The notes: generated by a model not told the origin, from the letters alone. Positions 44,164 through 54,366 are shown, counted from the first letter of the stretch. The stretch is 64,000 nucleotides of DNA from Candidatus Methanogranum gryphiswaldense (GCA_019262145.1 CP076745.1:741093-805092), one strand, 5' to 3'. Numbers and translations are program-made.

Positions 44164-45620
44164 TCGGATCCCTCCGCCATTTTTAGTGCTTTAACGACTG
44201 CCGCTGCCTTGCTTATACATTCTTGGTGTTCTTTTTCAGGAATTGAATCTGCAACTATGCCTGCACCCGTTCTGATGAATACCTTTCCGTTCTTTTTGTA
44301 GGCGATCCTTATCGCGATGCATGTATCGAGGTTGCCAGCAAAGTCGATATATCCGATCGCTCCGCCGTATATTCCACGTTTGTTGTTCTCTATGTCATTT
44401 ATCAGTTGACACGCTCTTATCTTGGGTGCTCCAGACAAGGTCCCTGCAGGAAGTATTGCATCGATCGCATCCAAGGCGTCGAACTCGTCGCGTATCTCAC
44501 CGCGTACAGTGGACCCTATGTGCATGACGTGGGAGAAACGTTCAATGCTGTGATATTTCTCGACCTTTACTGTGCCGAATTTACTGATCTTTCCGATGTC
44601 GTTCCTTCCGAGGTCCACAAGCATATTGTGTTCAGCCAGTTCCTTTGTATCGGACAAAAGGTCCTTCTCGAGGGCCAGATCTTCTTCTTTGGTCTTTCCT
44701 CTTGGACGTGTTCCTGCCAGAGGGAAAGTGTGGAGTACTCCGTCTTCCAATTTCACCAGTGTCTCTGGTGATGCTCCAGCGACCTCCATATCGGAACCTG
44801 AGAAGTAGAACATATATGGCGACGGATTGAGTTCTCTCAGTTTGAAATATGTGTTTAGAAGACTGCCTTCATATTCGGCTTCCAAACGATTGGAGAGGAC
44901 CATTTGGAAAACGTCGCCTTCTCTAATGTGGAATTTTGCTTTATTCACCATGGCACAATATGTGCCCTCATCGAACAACGGTTTGAGTTCTGTCAGCATC
45001 TTTCCTGGCTTTTCTTCTTTCTGTTTCCCATTCTTCACAAGGTCTGCCATATGGTGCAGGTCCATGACCGCTTTGTTATAATTGGTCTCTACGTCATCCA
45101 GGCCCATATTAGCAATGAGGATGATCTTATGTTCGACATTGTCAAATGCAATGACCTTGTCAAATAGCATTATGTCGACGTCTTTGAATCCCTCCGTATC
45201 TTCTGCATTGAGATGAAGTGTAGGCTCAGAATATTTCAGATAATCGTATGAGAAATATCCCACCAGTCCTCCTGCAAAAGGTGGAAGGTAGTCCAGACGC
45301 GGGCTCTTATATCTATCCAGGATCTGTCTGATATATTTCCCAGGGTCTTTTGTTTCGAAAGATAGGGAATCAACTTTCATCTCACCGTTCACACATGTTA
45401 TGGATATTTTGGGATCATATCCTAAGAATGTGTATCTTCCCCAGGTAGCATCCTCTTCCACCGACTCCAGAATGTAGCAGTGGCCGGAGACATTTTTCAG
45501 AATGCGAAGGACCTCTATCGGTGTCCTCACACCCGATGGGATTTCCATGCTTACAGGGGTTGTCTTATATTTGCCGTCTGCAGCAATTTTCCCGATCTCT
45601 TCAAGGCTGGGGCGTATCAT
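44160..45620 (-). CDS. trpE: anthranilate synthase component I
   Basis: The 486-residue chorismate-binding enzyme shows ESVEEDATWGRYTFLG near the N-terminus (the feedback-inhibition region has LES), and the catalytic segments PFAGGLVGYFSYDYL, LAGTRPRGKTKEED, LVDLGRNDIGK and GTLSGAPKIRA. It makes anthranilate from chorismate. It is the first gene of the operon, preceded by a TATA box and a small inverted repeat over the likely ribosome site. Confidence 0.95.
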   Translation of the reverse strand: MIRPSLEEIGKIAADGKYKTTPVSMEIPSGVRTPIEVLRILKNVSGHCYILESVEEDATWGRYTFLGYDPKISITCVNGEMKVDSLSFETKDPGKYIRQILDRYKSPRLDYLPPFAGGLVGYFSYDYLKYSEPTLHLNAEDTEGFKDVDIMLFDKVIAFDNVEHKIILIANMGLDDVETNYNKAVMDLHHMADLVKNGKQKEEKPGKMLTELKPLFDEGTYCAMVNKAKFHIREGDVFQMVLSNRLEAEYEGSLLNTYFKLRELNPSPYMFYFSGSDMEVAGASPETLVKLEDGVLHTFPLAGTRPRGKTKEEDLALEKDLLSDTKELAEHNMLVDLGRNDIGKISKFGTVKVEKYHSIERFSHVMHIGSTVRGEIRDEFDALDAIDAILPAGTLSGAPKIRACQLINDIENNKRGIYGGAIGYIDFAGNLDTCIAIRIAYKKNGKVFIRTGAGIVADSIPEKEHQECISKAAAVVKALKMAEGSE

Positions 45621-45626
45621 CTATTC

Positions 45627-45711
45627 ACTTTCCTTTGAAAGTTTGACTGAAATAATCTACATTCCGTCTTGCTTTCAAGAAACCCTTAAAATCAAATAGC
45701 GTATATATTTA
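45627..45711 (-). promoter_or_regulatory. trp operon promoter and leader
   Basis: A TATA box AAATATATAC lies at 45701-45711 on the minus strand, predicting transcription from near 45676. ACTTTC (45627-45632) and GAAAGT (45637-45642) form an inverted repeat seven bases before the trpE ATG. It covers the GGAAAGTGA that would serve as ribosome site. It could be an operator or a translational control hairpin. Confidence 0.5.
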
Positions 45712-45850
45712 TCTACATCAATGTATATTTTAATTCATTACTGAATTGAAATTAATATAGAATATTTTTCAATTTCAATAGGTGGATGTACAGCTCCTCC
45801 ATAGGTATGTTTATGTTGTAAAAAGTATTAACGGCCCTTAAGGTGATTAA

Positions 45851-46234
45851 ATGAAAGTGGCAGTAACCTATGAGAACGGTGAGATATTCCAACATTTTGG
45901 AAGAACTGAACAATTTAAGATGTATGATGTGCACGAGGGGAAGATAGCTTCGTCTTGTGTCATCGGTAACGACGGCATGTCTCACGGGGGTCTTGTTAAT
46001 GTTTTGGTCGCCAACAAGGTAGATGCGTTGATATGTGGAGGTATCGGAGGCGGGGCCAAGGATATTTTGACATCCCAAGGCATCAAGATATACCCCGGTG
46101 TATCTGGAAATGCCGATGACTGCGTGAAACGGTTCGCATCGGGCAAACTTGATTTCGACCCTGAGACGGAATGTCACAGTCATGAGGAACACGGCGAGGA
46201 ACATTCTTGCCAGTGCGGACACGGAAAATCATAA
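45851..46234 (+). CDS. NifX/NifB-type (dinitrogenase iron-molybdenum cofactor family) protein
   Basis: The 127-residue protein starts MKVAVTYENGEIFQHFGRTEQF and contains CGGIGGGAKDILTSQGI, the core of the NifX/NafY/NifB C-terminal domain. Its C-terminal tail is rich in His and Cys (HSHEEHGEEHSCQCGHGKS), a likely metal-binding extension. No nif genes are nearby. Stand-alone members are common in archaea and may handle Fe-S or metal cofactors. A hairpin terminator follows directly. Confidence 0.88.
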   Translation: MKVAVTYENGEIFQHFGRTEQFKMYDVHEGKIASSCVIGNDGMSHGGLVNVLVANKVDALICGGIGGGAKDILTSQGIKIYPGVSGNADDCVKRFASGKLDFDPETECHSHEEHGEEHSCQCGHGKS

Positions 46235-46238
46235 AACT

Positions 46239-46260
46239 GTTGCGGGATGGTTCACGCAAC
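46239..46260 (+). terminator. hairpin terminator with T run
   Basis: GTTGCG and CGCAAC form a stem immediately after the NifX-type gene, and a run of seven T follows about eight bases later. Confidence 0.6.
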
Positions 46261-46320
46261 AATTCAATTTTTTTGTCGTTAATCCAAAAGACTATTCCAT
46301 TGCATGTCCGTATCCATGAT

Positions 46321-48096
46321 ATGTCAAGGACACTTCCTACAGCCCTCGGTCCGACCGCCGTGTATGATAACGGTATCAGAGACGGTACTCCTATCCTATA
46401 TCTCCATGGTGGTCCTGGAACTTCAGATCCGTATAAGATAGTGGAGATCTCGGTACAATGTCAGGTTTACACGTACGACCAATACGGATGCGGAAATTCG
46501 TGGTGTCCAGAAGACCCAAACGAATTTTCACTTGAGATGTTCGTAGAACAGCTCAGGGAAGTAATATTGAGATTAGGATTGAATGAAAGTGGTTTTGTCC
46601 TGTGTGGAAGTTCTTGGGGTTCATTTTTGGCCTGTGCATATATCGGAAAGTACGGTACACCATGGGTCAAGGGCCTGATATTGGCCTCACCATACCTGGA
46701 TGATGTTCATTGGAATAGACGCATAGATGAATTGATAATGGAACTTCCAGAAGAGTTCAGCAATGAAATAAGGAGATGCAGGGCCGCAGGAATCTATGGT
46801 GAAGAGACCGCATTGGCATGCAGGGCCCTTTACAGTGAACATTATGCAAGGAATGGACCAGATCTCATAGCGGATACGGATTTTATCACGAAGGATGACC
46901 TTTACAAGGTAATGTTCGGTCCGGCCGAGATATTGTGCAATGGAAAGATGAAAGGAGCGAAAGTATCGCGGTATCTGAAGGATCTGGATATACCAGCCAT
47001 GATAATATGCGGTGATTTCGATATCACAGGACCGGAGATGGCATTGGAATATGCCGAGTCCATGAAAGAGTGTGAATGTGTGATCTTGGAGGATACGGGC
47101 CATATGATCAGCCGCGATGACCTTGGAAGGTTTGTAAGACTTTTTATGGATCGGTTTTCGGAAGGAAATGTCGGTCCTGTCACGGGAGAAAGATATCTCC
47201 CGGAGAATGGATATGATGTTATCTTGGACCCATCCAACATTGCAGATTCACCGGACCATGAAAGAGATAGGGCAATGCGTATGAGCGCAGATGAATGCAT
47301 AGAAACAGCAAGAAGATACGAGAATGGCATTGGGGTTCAAAGGTCTTATTATTCTGCGTTGATCTTTTATCAGAATGCACTGGATCATATTTTAAAGCCA
47401 TATCAAGAGGCTTTGGACGGTCCAGGGATGAAAGCGTATAGTACTCAATACGATCGCAGGGATCCGAGCAGACGGTTAATCCTATCTGAGAGGGGGTTCG
47501 AGGCCATATGTTGTGAGGAACTTGGCAATGTCTGTGAAGAATTCACATCGTTATCGGATGAGGATGGTAAAACATTAAGATGGAAGAAAAAAACCTATCG
47601 TAATGGTTCATTGAAAAATGATGTCATCGAGATCGGTCCTTGTCCGTTCTGTGGTTGTAAATTAGAAAATATTGCGGCCGATGAAAAGAAGATCGATGAA
47701 TTGGCCACAGGTCTCGGTCCAGAACAGATATTGAAGATCGGAAAGAAGTACGAGGCGTCTGGAAGCATGAAGGATTGCATCATAGCACTAGGTCTGTACA
47801 AGAAGGCATTTCTCGATGCGGTCCCATCAGATCTTGTCGGATCTATCGATAATTGTGCCTCAGCCATAGGATCGTTGGAGAACATATTGTTAAAGAACGT
47901 AAATGGAACGCTAACACGTTCAAGCGTATGCTTCGAATCTGTATGTTGTGATGCATTCTCAGAGAATCTCAGAGAGGTATCTCCGCAACAAGACGGGTTC
48001 TATTGTGATGTCAGATTGGGCGATACATGGTACATGAACATCCATACATGTCCATATTGCAGATCAAGGGTCAAACGTGTTCCCAGGCATTATTAA
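46321..48096 (+). CDS. alpha/beta hydrolase (prolyl-aminopeptidase-like) with zinc-ribbon C-terminal region
   Basis: I take ATG 46321 (MSRTLPTALG); upstream in-frame sequence crosses the terminator of the previous gene. Residues 1-285 form an alpha/beta hydrolase with YLHGGPGTSD (oxyanion loop), the nucleophile elbow CGSSWGS, a C-terminal Asp region (ICGDFDITGPE) and catalytic His in EDTGHMIS. This resembles proline iminopeptidases. The remaining 300 residues carry Sel1-like helices and two copies of a CC...CPFCG/CPYC module ending in RVKRVPR. The fusion is unusual, and the tail is shared with the Sel1 protein at 14916. Confidence 0.78.
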   Translation: MSRTLPTALGPTAVYDNGIRDGTPILYLHGGPGTSDPYKIVEISVQCQVYTYDQYGCGNSWCPEDPNEFSLEMFVEQLREVILRLGLNESGFVLCGSSWGSFLACAYIGKYGTPWVKGLILASPYLDDVHWNRRIDELIMELPEEFSNEIRRCRAAGIYGEETALACRALYSEHYARNGPDLIADTDFITKDDLYKVMFGPAEILCNGKMKGAKVSRYLKDLDIPAMIICGDFDITGPEMALEYAESMKECECVILEDTGHMISRDDLGRFVRLFMDRFSEGNVGPVTGERYLPENGYDVILDPSNIADSPDHERDRAMRMSADECIETARRYENGIGVQRSYYSALIFYQNALDHILKPYQEALDGPGMKAYSTQYDRRDPSRRLILSERGFEAICCEELGNVCEEFTSLSDEDGKTLRWKKKTYRNGSLKNDVIEIGPCPFCGCKLENIAADEKKIDELATGLGPEQILKIGKKYEASGSMKDCIIALGLYKKAFLDAVPSDLVGSIDNCASAIGSLENILLKNVNGTLTRSSVCFESVCCDAFSENLREVSPQQDGFYCDVRLGDTWYMNIHTCPYCRSRVKRVPRHY

Positions 48097-48105
48097 GAAT
48101 ATGGC

Positions 48106-48121
48106 GGGGCCGTAAGGCCCC
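48106..48121. terminator. GC hairpin between convergent genes
   Basis: GGGGCC-GTAA-GGCCCC is a perfect six-base stem with a tetraloop between the hydrolase and htpG genes. Confidence 0.65.
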
Positions 48122-48129
48122 TAAATAAT

Positions 48130-50046
48130 TTAAAACAGGCCAAATACCAGGTCTGAATATCCCACTGTGTCTTCTAAGGGAAGTCCAGCAACGATGACCG
48201 CTTGATCATACATGATCTTGGACATCTTGGCGGCCTTATCCTTATCGCTGGCATACGCATTCGCCAGTGCTTTGAAAGCAGAGTGATCTGCATTGAGTTC
48301 TAGGACGCGATTGGCCTTTACTTTTTGGTCTTCTGCACCCGGGACACTCATGAAATATTTCTCCATCTCGATGCTTACATGCCCGTCGGATGTCAAAAGT
48401 ACAGCATGGTTCTTCAGTTTGTGCGATAATCTGACAGCAGTGACCTTGTCACCGAGGGTATCTTTTATGAAGTCGAGTAATTCCTTGGATTCTTCGGATC
48501 TGGTCTCTGCCTCTTTTTTCTCTTCCTCTGATTCCAGCCCGAGATCGTCTGTGGTCACATTGCAGAGTTTTTTCTCTTTATAGGTCTGTATCGCATTCAT
48601 AACGAATTCGTCGATGTCCTCGGTCAGGCAGAGTATGTCGTAACCCTTGTCTTTAACCGGTTCGGTCTGCGGAAGGTTCTTCGCATGTTCGAAGGTGTCT
48701 GCAGATACGAAATAGATGCGGTCCTGACCTTCAGGCATCGACTTGACGTAATCGTCAAATGATATCATTTTGCCGTTGTTGGCAGAATGGAACATCAGAA
48801 GGTCCTTGAGAAGGTCCTTGTGCATTCCGTATTCGTCAACCACTCCATATTCGATCTGACGGCCGAATCCTTTATAGAATTCCTCATAAGTAGCACGTTC
48901 GTCTCTCATCAGGCGTTCGAGTTCTGCTTTTACTTTCTTTGTGAGATTTGCCTCTATGGATTTGAGCTGACGGTCATGCTGCAATACCTCTCTGGAGATA
49001 TTCAACGAGAAATCTGGAGAATCAACGACACCACGTACAAACCTGAAACAGAAAGGCAACAGGTCCGCACATTTTTCCATTATCATGACACCGTTGGAAT
49101 ACAATTGCAATCCTGGCTGGAAATCGCGGGTATAGAAGTCGTAAGGTGCTTTGCTCGGGACGAAAAGCATGGCCTTGTAACTGACCGTACCTTCTGCGTT
49201 TATGCGGATCACACAAATAGGGTCCTCGAAGTCACGGAATTTATTCTTGTAGAATTCCTCGCATTCTTCGTCAGATACTTCTGATTTGCTCTTTTGCCAC
49301 ACAGGGATCATGCTGTTTATGATCTTATCCTGGACTTCTTCGATGTATTCTTTTTTAGGTTTACCGTTCTCATCGACCTCTCCAGTGTCCTTGTAACCAT
49401 CGGATTCCACATCCATGTGTATGGGCCAGCGGATGTAGTCAGAATATTTCTTTATCAGATCTTCGATATTGAATGACTCAAGATATTGGCTGTAGTCATC
49501 GTCATCTTTGTCTGGTTTAAGGTGCATGATGACATCGGTTCCAAAACCATCTTTCTCGCATTCTTTGATCGTGTAACCTTCTATCCCATCGCTTTCCCAT
49601 TGGTATGCTTGGTCTGCACCAAATGCTTTGGATATCACCGTGACCTTATCTGATACCATGAAAGTAGAATAGAATCCAACACCGAATTGTCCGATGATGT
49701 TGCTGTCCTTGCAGGTTCCGATCTCCGTCTTGAAATCGAGAGAACCGCTGTGCGCGATGACACCTAGATTCTTGTCCATATCGTCCTTGTTCATTCCGAT
49801 ACCGTTGTCAGAGACCGTTATTGTACGTGACTTTTCATCCACCGAGATCTTGATCTTGAGATCGTCCTTGTTCACACCGAGGGATTGGTCGGTCATTGCT
49901 TTGTAGTTTAGTTTATCGATCGCATCCGATGCATTCGAGATCACTTCACGAAGGAATATCTCTCTGTGGGTATAGATCGAGTTGGCCATAAGGTCAAGTA
50001 GGCGTTTTGATTCTGCTTTAAACTGTTTTTTCGACATTTTATTCAC
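48130..50046 (-). CDS. htpG: HtpG molecular chaperone (Hsp90)
   Basis: The 638-residue protein is a full-length bacterial-type Hsp90. It has the N-terminal GHKL ATPase motifs LREVISNASDAIDKL, SDNGIGMN and GQFGVGFYS, a middle domain with catalytic arginine in NISREVLQ, and a C-terminal dimerisation domain. It lacks the charged linker and MEEVD tail of eukaryotic Hsp90. HtpG is uncommon in archaea, so transfer from bacteria is likely. The gene is monocistronic, with AT-rich sequence upstream. Confidence 0.95.
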   Translation of the reverse strand: MNKMSKKQFKAESKRLLDLMANSIYTHREIFLREVISNASDAIDKLNYKAMTDQSLGVNKDDLKIKISVDEKSRTITVSDNGIGMNKDDMDKNLGVIAHSGSLDFKTEIGTCKDSNIIGQFGVGFYSTFMVSDKVTVISKAFGADQAYQWESDGIEGYTIKECEKDGFGTDVIMHLKPDKDDDDYSQYLESFNIEDLIKKYSDYIRWPIHMDVESDGYKDTGEVDENGKPKKEYIEEVQDKIINSMIPVWQKSKSEVSDEECEEFYKNKFRDFEDPICVIRINAEGTVSYKAMLFVPSKAPYDFYTRDFQPGLQLYSNGVMIMEKCADLLPFCFRFVRGVVDSPDFSLNISREVLQHDRQLKSIEANLTKKVKAELERLMRDERATYEEFYKGFGRQIEYGVVDEYGMHKDLLKDLLMFHSANNGKMISFDDYVKSMPEGQDRIYFVSADTFEHAKNLPQTEPVKDKGYDILCLTEDIDEFVMNAIQTYKEKKLCNVTTDDLGLESEEEKKEAETRSEESKELLDFIKDTLGDKVTAVRLSHKLKNHAVLLTSDGHVSIEMEKYFMSVPGAEDQKVKANRVLELNADHSAFKALANAYASDKDKAAKMSKIMYDQAVIVAGLPLEDTVGYSDLVFGLF

Positions 50047-50160
50047 TCCTACAGTTGAACTGTTTCTTTTGTTTAATTGTTTGTTCTTCTATATAAATGT
50101 GACAATACTACTGACTATGGTATAGATTGCGAAAAAGTAGTAGAATGATAAAAAAGGAAA

Positions 50161-50178
50161 ATGTGGCATTTGCCACAT
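50161..50178 (-). terminator. hairpin terminator
   Basis: ATGTGGCA and TGCCACAT form an eight-base stem just past the stop of the minus-strand gene at 50187. On the minus strand a T-rich tract follows. Confidence 0.65.
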
Positions 50179-50186
50179 GTTTATTT

Positions 50187-51974
50187 TTAATTCTTTCTTA
50201 GGTGTACGGCCACTCCCACTATACCAATTACAACGATCACAGAGACGACCACGAACAAGACGATCCAGTCCGTGTCATTATCATTATTTGTAGGTTCAAC
50301 GGATGTGTCGTCCTCTTCTGTATCATCGGTGTCTTCGTCGGAACTGTCATCCGTATCCTCTTCGTCATCATCAGAAACTTCCGTTATTGTGAATTCTAGA
50401 TAATACGTTCCCGTGTATCCGCTTTCTGTGGAAAGTTCAATAATGAGTATGTACGAACCAGTGTCTGTCGGTAGGATGGCGTTGACACCATCTATTCCTG
50501 AAGCACTGTAGAGTATCGTGGAATAATAGCTCTCAGACGGGTTGTCGGTAATGGTCACTTGTAGATATTCTCCGTATTCGGAGAGATCCAGCGTACTTCC
50601 GTTGATCGTCAAGGTTATCGAAGATATGCTCATGGACACAGATTCGAACGATGTTGCATAATTCAATCCGTTCACAGAAATGGTAACAACATTGGAGCTA
50701 TTCGAACTAGCACTTACCCCATTGAAGGTCATACTGTTTTTCGAAAGACTGAATGTAGTAGAACCTGTGGCAGTCGAATTTCCACTGTATTTCATCTGTG
50801 TTCCGTTGACATACACATAGTAGCTTTCTCCTATCGATAGATCATCAGAACTGAATGTAAGACTAGTGAAATTCCTTGTTACCTCACCTGAATATATGAC
50901 AGTACCGTCCGTGGAGGTAATCAGGACAGTGGAATCAGCAGATTGCGTGGTAGAGAAATAAAGTTCCATGAATGCCTGGGACGAACTGCTTGAGACTGCA
51001 TCATTCCTTGCACCAGTTGCGAATACGGTACCTCCGTTGATGATTATCTCCTCATCAGCATCGATACCCCCATCTGCTCCGTTGTGCGCAGTTGCGATGA
51101 TGGTACCTCCATTGATTATGAGGTATCCATTGGAATCGATACCGTCTCCTTCAGTTCCTAGGCCGCCATTGATCACTAAAAGGCCGCCATTTATCTCTGT
51201 TACCGAGATCCCATCTTCGTTGGTGTTTATACCGTCGTCTTGCGAGTCAACGTATATGTTCCCACTGTTTATGGTAAGGTGAAGTTCCGAATCTATACCT
51301 TCGTTCTCTGCCGTCACATAGAGTACACCTGTGCCGTCAGTTTCTCCAGATATTATCATGGACATCTTAGAATAGATGGCGCCGTCGTACTTGTGCAACT
51401 TGCTTGTAGTTCCTATTTCGTATATCTTTGCTACATAGGAACCTTGAACATAATTTACAGAATCGTCTGCGATTATGATATTGGCCCCTGCTTCGTCAGA
51501 GATATCTGTTGTGACAGTAGAACTGTCCCCCGATTCCCAAACGCTATAGAATATTATCGCCGGTGCTACAGTGCATGTGATATCTACACTGTCAAGTATC
51601 AATGTCACTGTGTCGTCGCCAGCATCGATCGCGATCTGTCCATAAGACAGTGTTCCCGATATCCTGTATGTTCCACCCTGTGTTATTGTTATCACCGTAT
51701 GTTTGCTTGCTTCGCTTTCGTCGTGCATGTCCGATGTAGAACCTGCACCATAGGAACTGTCTGTTCCGCTTTCGTAATACACTATTGTCGCTCCGACATA
51801 AACCGCAGAACTGCTGTCTGTAGAAGCTTCGCTACCGTCGACCAGGATCCCGCTGTCGCTGAGCACGATCAAGATCTCGTCCGATGTTGCTGCCTGAGAT
51901 GTTTCCAGCGCTAAGGCTGAACTCATCATCAGGACGATAGCGATCATCGTGACACTCAATACTTTGCCTTTCAT
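50187..51974 (-). CDS. secreted, membrane-anchored carbohydrate-binding-domain protein (DUF4353-like)
   Basis: The 595-residue protein has a signal peptide (about 1-28). A beta-helix-like region (about 90-350) follows, with repeated GDGIDSNGYLIINGGT and DDGINTNED patterns typical of the DUF4353 carbohydrate-binding family. A beta-rich region comes next, then an acidic D/E/T spacer (about 540-565) and a C-terminal membrane helix with a basic tail. It is therefore displayed on the cell surface. A glycan-binding or adhesion role in a host gut is plausible from the family. The following minus-strand gene also encodes an exported acidic protein. Confidence 0.78.
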   Translation of the reverse strand: MKGKVLSVTMIAIVLMMSSALALETSQAATSDEILIVLSDSGILVDGSEASTDSSSAVYVGATIVYYESGTDSSYGAGSTSDMHDESEASKHTVITITQGGTYRISGTLSYGQIAIDAGDDTVTLILDSVDITCTVAPAIIFYSVWESGDSSTVTTDISDEAGANIIIADDSVNYVQGSYVAKIYEIGTTSKLHKYDGAIYSKMSMIISGETDGTGVLYVTAENEGIDSELHLTINSGNIYVDSQDDGINTNEDGISVTEINGGLLVINGGLGTEGDGIDSNGYLIINGGTIIATAHNGADGGIDADEEIIINGGTVFATGARNDAVSSSSSQAFMELYFSTTQSADSTVLITSTDGTVIYSGEVTRNFTSLTFSSDDLSIGESYYVYVNGTQMKYSGNSTATGSTTFSLSKNSMTFNGVSASSNSSNVVTISVNGLNYATSFESVSMSISSITLTINGSTLDLSEYGEYLQVTITDNPSESYYSTILYSASGIDGVNAILPTDTGSYILIIELSTESGYTGTYYLEFTITEVSDDDEEDTDDSSDEDTDDTEEDDTSVEPTNNDNDTDWIVLFVVVSVIVVIGIVGVAVHLRKN

Positions 51975-52073
51975 AGTCTCACTTCCTTGAAGTTCAGAAG
52001 GAGCTCGGCCCTGTGTCCAATGTTACATAGATTCAGACACGGATCCGTCGTTTCGAATACAGGGTCGAGTTCT

Positions 52074-52981
52074 TTAGAACTCGATACCTGCTGTCGAAAT
52101 GCTGTAGTGAACACTGTACCCGGTATTTTGGATGGCAGGGTATGAAATGACAAGGGTCTCTGTCATATCCCAGGGCAGTGTACTGAAAACATTCTCCTGC
52201 TCTTCATCATCATTATCTTCGACCTGTGAAGGTTCCGTTTCTGTATTGTTGGTATCCTCATCAACATCCTCATCTTCTTTCGAATTGGGTGTGACCTTGG
52301 ATATTTCAGCGATGACAGTGGAATCACTGTATCTTTCAATAAGGTCAAGAAGTTCACTCGAGCATGAAGTACCAAAGTATGTCGCAATTTCTTTTGCTAT
52401 GAAATTTTTGAATCCCTCGGTATTTTCAGAGGATGTGATCGAAGATTCATAGGTCTCATCAACTACTATTTCAATGATGTTCAAGTCTGCAGATACATTG
52501 GAGTTATCCACATCTTCTTGTTCATCGTTGTAAAAGTTTTTGGTATTTTCAGTTATGAGGTTCATTGAGGAAAACACAGTCTCGGTCATTAGATATGGAT
52601 AACCCTCAGAAGGAGAATTCACATCTATAGTAACTGAATTCGATGTGTTAACTACATCATATCCTACGAACTGTAGCATATCGTTGATGAAATCTTTATC
52701 TTGATCGCTCATCCCACTGGAGTGGAATTCGTCATTCCCGATCAATACTACTTTGGATCCAACGGATTCATAGTGTTCTTTTTCGGCATAGACCTTTTCT
52801 TGTTCGGTTATGATCTCCGTAAGGGAGTCATTGCCATCGATGGTCGAGTAGATGATGACGACATCGGGTGTATCAGCCGATGCGCAAGTGTCCTCTTTTT
52901 CTTCGATAAAGAAAAGGCACGAGAGGGTCAAAAGCATGGCTAATGTAGCCGCAATTGCCTTCTTGTGCACAAAGGACATAA
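52074..52981 (-). CDS. exported acidic hypothetical protein
   Basis: I choose ATG 52979-52981 (MSFVHKKAIAATL) because it directly precedes a signal-peptide-like segment (about 6-24); the longer frame runs through the divergent promoter region. The product of about 302 residues has a mixed alpha/beta core and an acidic, Asp/Glu/Asn-rich stretch near 240-270. No known domain is recognised. The N-terminal part DTPDVVIIYSTIDGNDSL resembles the start of an alpha/beta fold. It is upstream of the DUF4353-like surface protein on the same strand, 100 bases apart. Confidence 0.6.
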
Positions 52982-53139
52982 TTGTATCAAGGAATCGAGA
53001 AGAATTTAAAGGTTGTTGAACTAAGTTTCTATAACTTGTACATATACGTTCAATTTGTTGATTTATCGACAAACGATAAATATTAAGATCGTAGGGAAAC
53101 ATTGGACATTGTAATAATTCAGCGTATGAATACGTACAA

Positions 53140-54366
53140 ATGAAATACTCAAGACCTCCTCCGGATACTGTGTTGATATTTGGGGCCGTTGTAGATACAT
53201 TCCAAGAATTGACGTTACTGGAGTGGATATTCGTTCTAGTGACCATGGTCTATACGCCGTTCGGCATATACCAGGCCTATCTTACAATACGCTCCACTTT
53301 TCTCACGGACGAGAAATATCTTTCGACCAAGACCAGGCTTGAAAAGCCAAATAATGCGATAGTTGTGATCACTACGAACGGTATGGCAACAGATGTTGTT
53401 GAAAAGATCATTTCTGCTGTAAAAGGCTATGAGTTACCAGTTGAGATATTTGTTGTCAAAGAACTGCGTGATGATTTTAGTTACAGTTGCAATGAGATAA
53501 CTGTACCCAAGGAATTTGCCTGTCCGAATATGTCAAGGAATAAGATGCGTGCATTGCAGTACGGCAATATCTGGTTGCATGAGCACGGTTATGATAAAGA
53601 AACCTACATAATCCACTTGGATGACGATAGTATAGTCGACCGTGATTATATCGAGTATGTCCGGAACTATCTCACCGCTGAAGGTGCACAGGGGTGCATC
53701 CTTCTAAGGGCTTTTGGTAGACATATGCTGTCATCATTAGCAGACATCGTCAGGATAGCCAATTGTGAGGTTTGGTGCAAACGTCGGAATAAGATCAACA
53801 AACCCCAATTCGTCCACGGAGAAGGCATCGTGGTAAGAGCGGATATTGAATATGAGATCGGATGGGATTATGGAACATATGGGGCCGAAGATCTCATTAT
53901 GGGATTGAAGATCTCACAAAAATATACATTTGATCATATTCCGATGGGTAAGGTCTTCATTGCACCGCCTACGACTGTAAAGGACTACTATAAGCAGAGA
54001 AGAAGATGGTTCTGGTCAGTGATCCATAATGATGGTGTTGTAAGAAGATTGAGTCCTGTAACATTCGTTGTTTACATGTATATGTATCTGGTCGGTGTTT
54101 TGGGGCTCATAAGTTTATGTCTATTTCCCATACTGTTGTTAACCCAGATATATCTCAGTCCTATAGTCATAGTATTGTGTGTGATCAATATAGTCTGCTT
54201 TTTTGGTTATTATCAATATGGTGCGTCATTCCTAAATTCAAAGAAGGTATCCTTGATATTATTGGCAGTGCAAATTCCCATAGCTTTCTACGAGGGATTC
54301 ACGGTACTGTACTCAATTATCAGGAAGCCAGATTTCAATACATTTGAAACGATCAAGAAAGTTTGA
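53140..54366 (+). CDS. membrane glycosyltransferase family 2 (Egh-like)
   Basis: The 408-residue protein has an N-terminal membrane helix (about 30-48) and a GT2 catalytic domain. The motifs are IHLDDDSIVD (metal-binding DxD-like), GAEDLIMGL (catalytic acidic residue) and QRRRWFWSVIH (the QxxRW motif of processive enzymes). Four C-terminal membrane helices follow. This layout resembles egghead-type beta-mannosyltransferases. It likely builds a surface or lipid-linked glycan. It is divergent from the exported acidic protein. Confidence 0.8.
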   Translation: MKYSRPPPDTVLIFGAVVDTFQELTLLEWIFVLVTMVYTPFGIYQAYLTIRSTFLTDEKYLSTKTRLEKPNNAIVVITTNGMATDVVEKIISAVKGYELPVEIFVVKELRDDFSYSCNEITVPKEFACPNMSRNKMRALQYGNIWLHEHGYDKETYIIHLDDDSIVDRDYIEYVRNYLTAEGAQGCILLRAFGRHMLSSLADIVRIANCEVWCKRRNKINKPQFVHGEGIVVRADIEYEIGWDYGTYGAEDLIMGLKISQKYTFDHIPMGKVFIAPPTTVKDYYKQRRRWFWSVIHNDGVVRRLSPVTFVVYMYMYLVGVLGLISLCLFPILLLTQIYLSPIVIVLCVINIVCFFGYYQYGASFLNSKKVSLILLAVQIPIAFYEGFTVLYSIIRKPDFNTFETIKKV

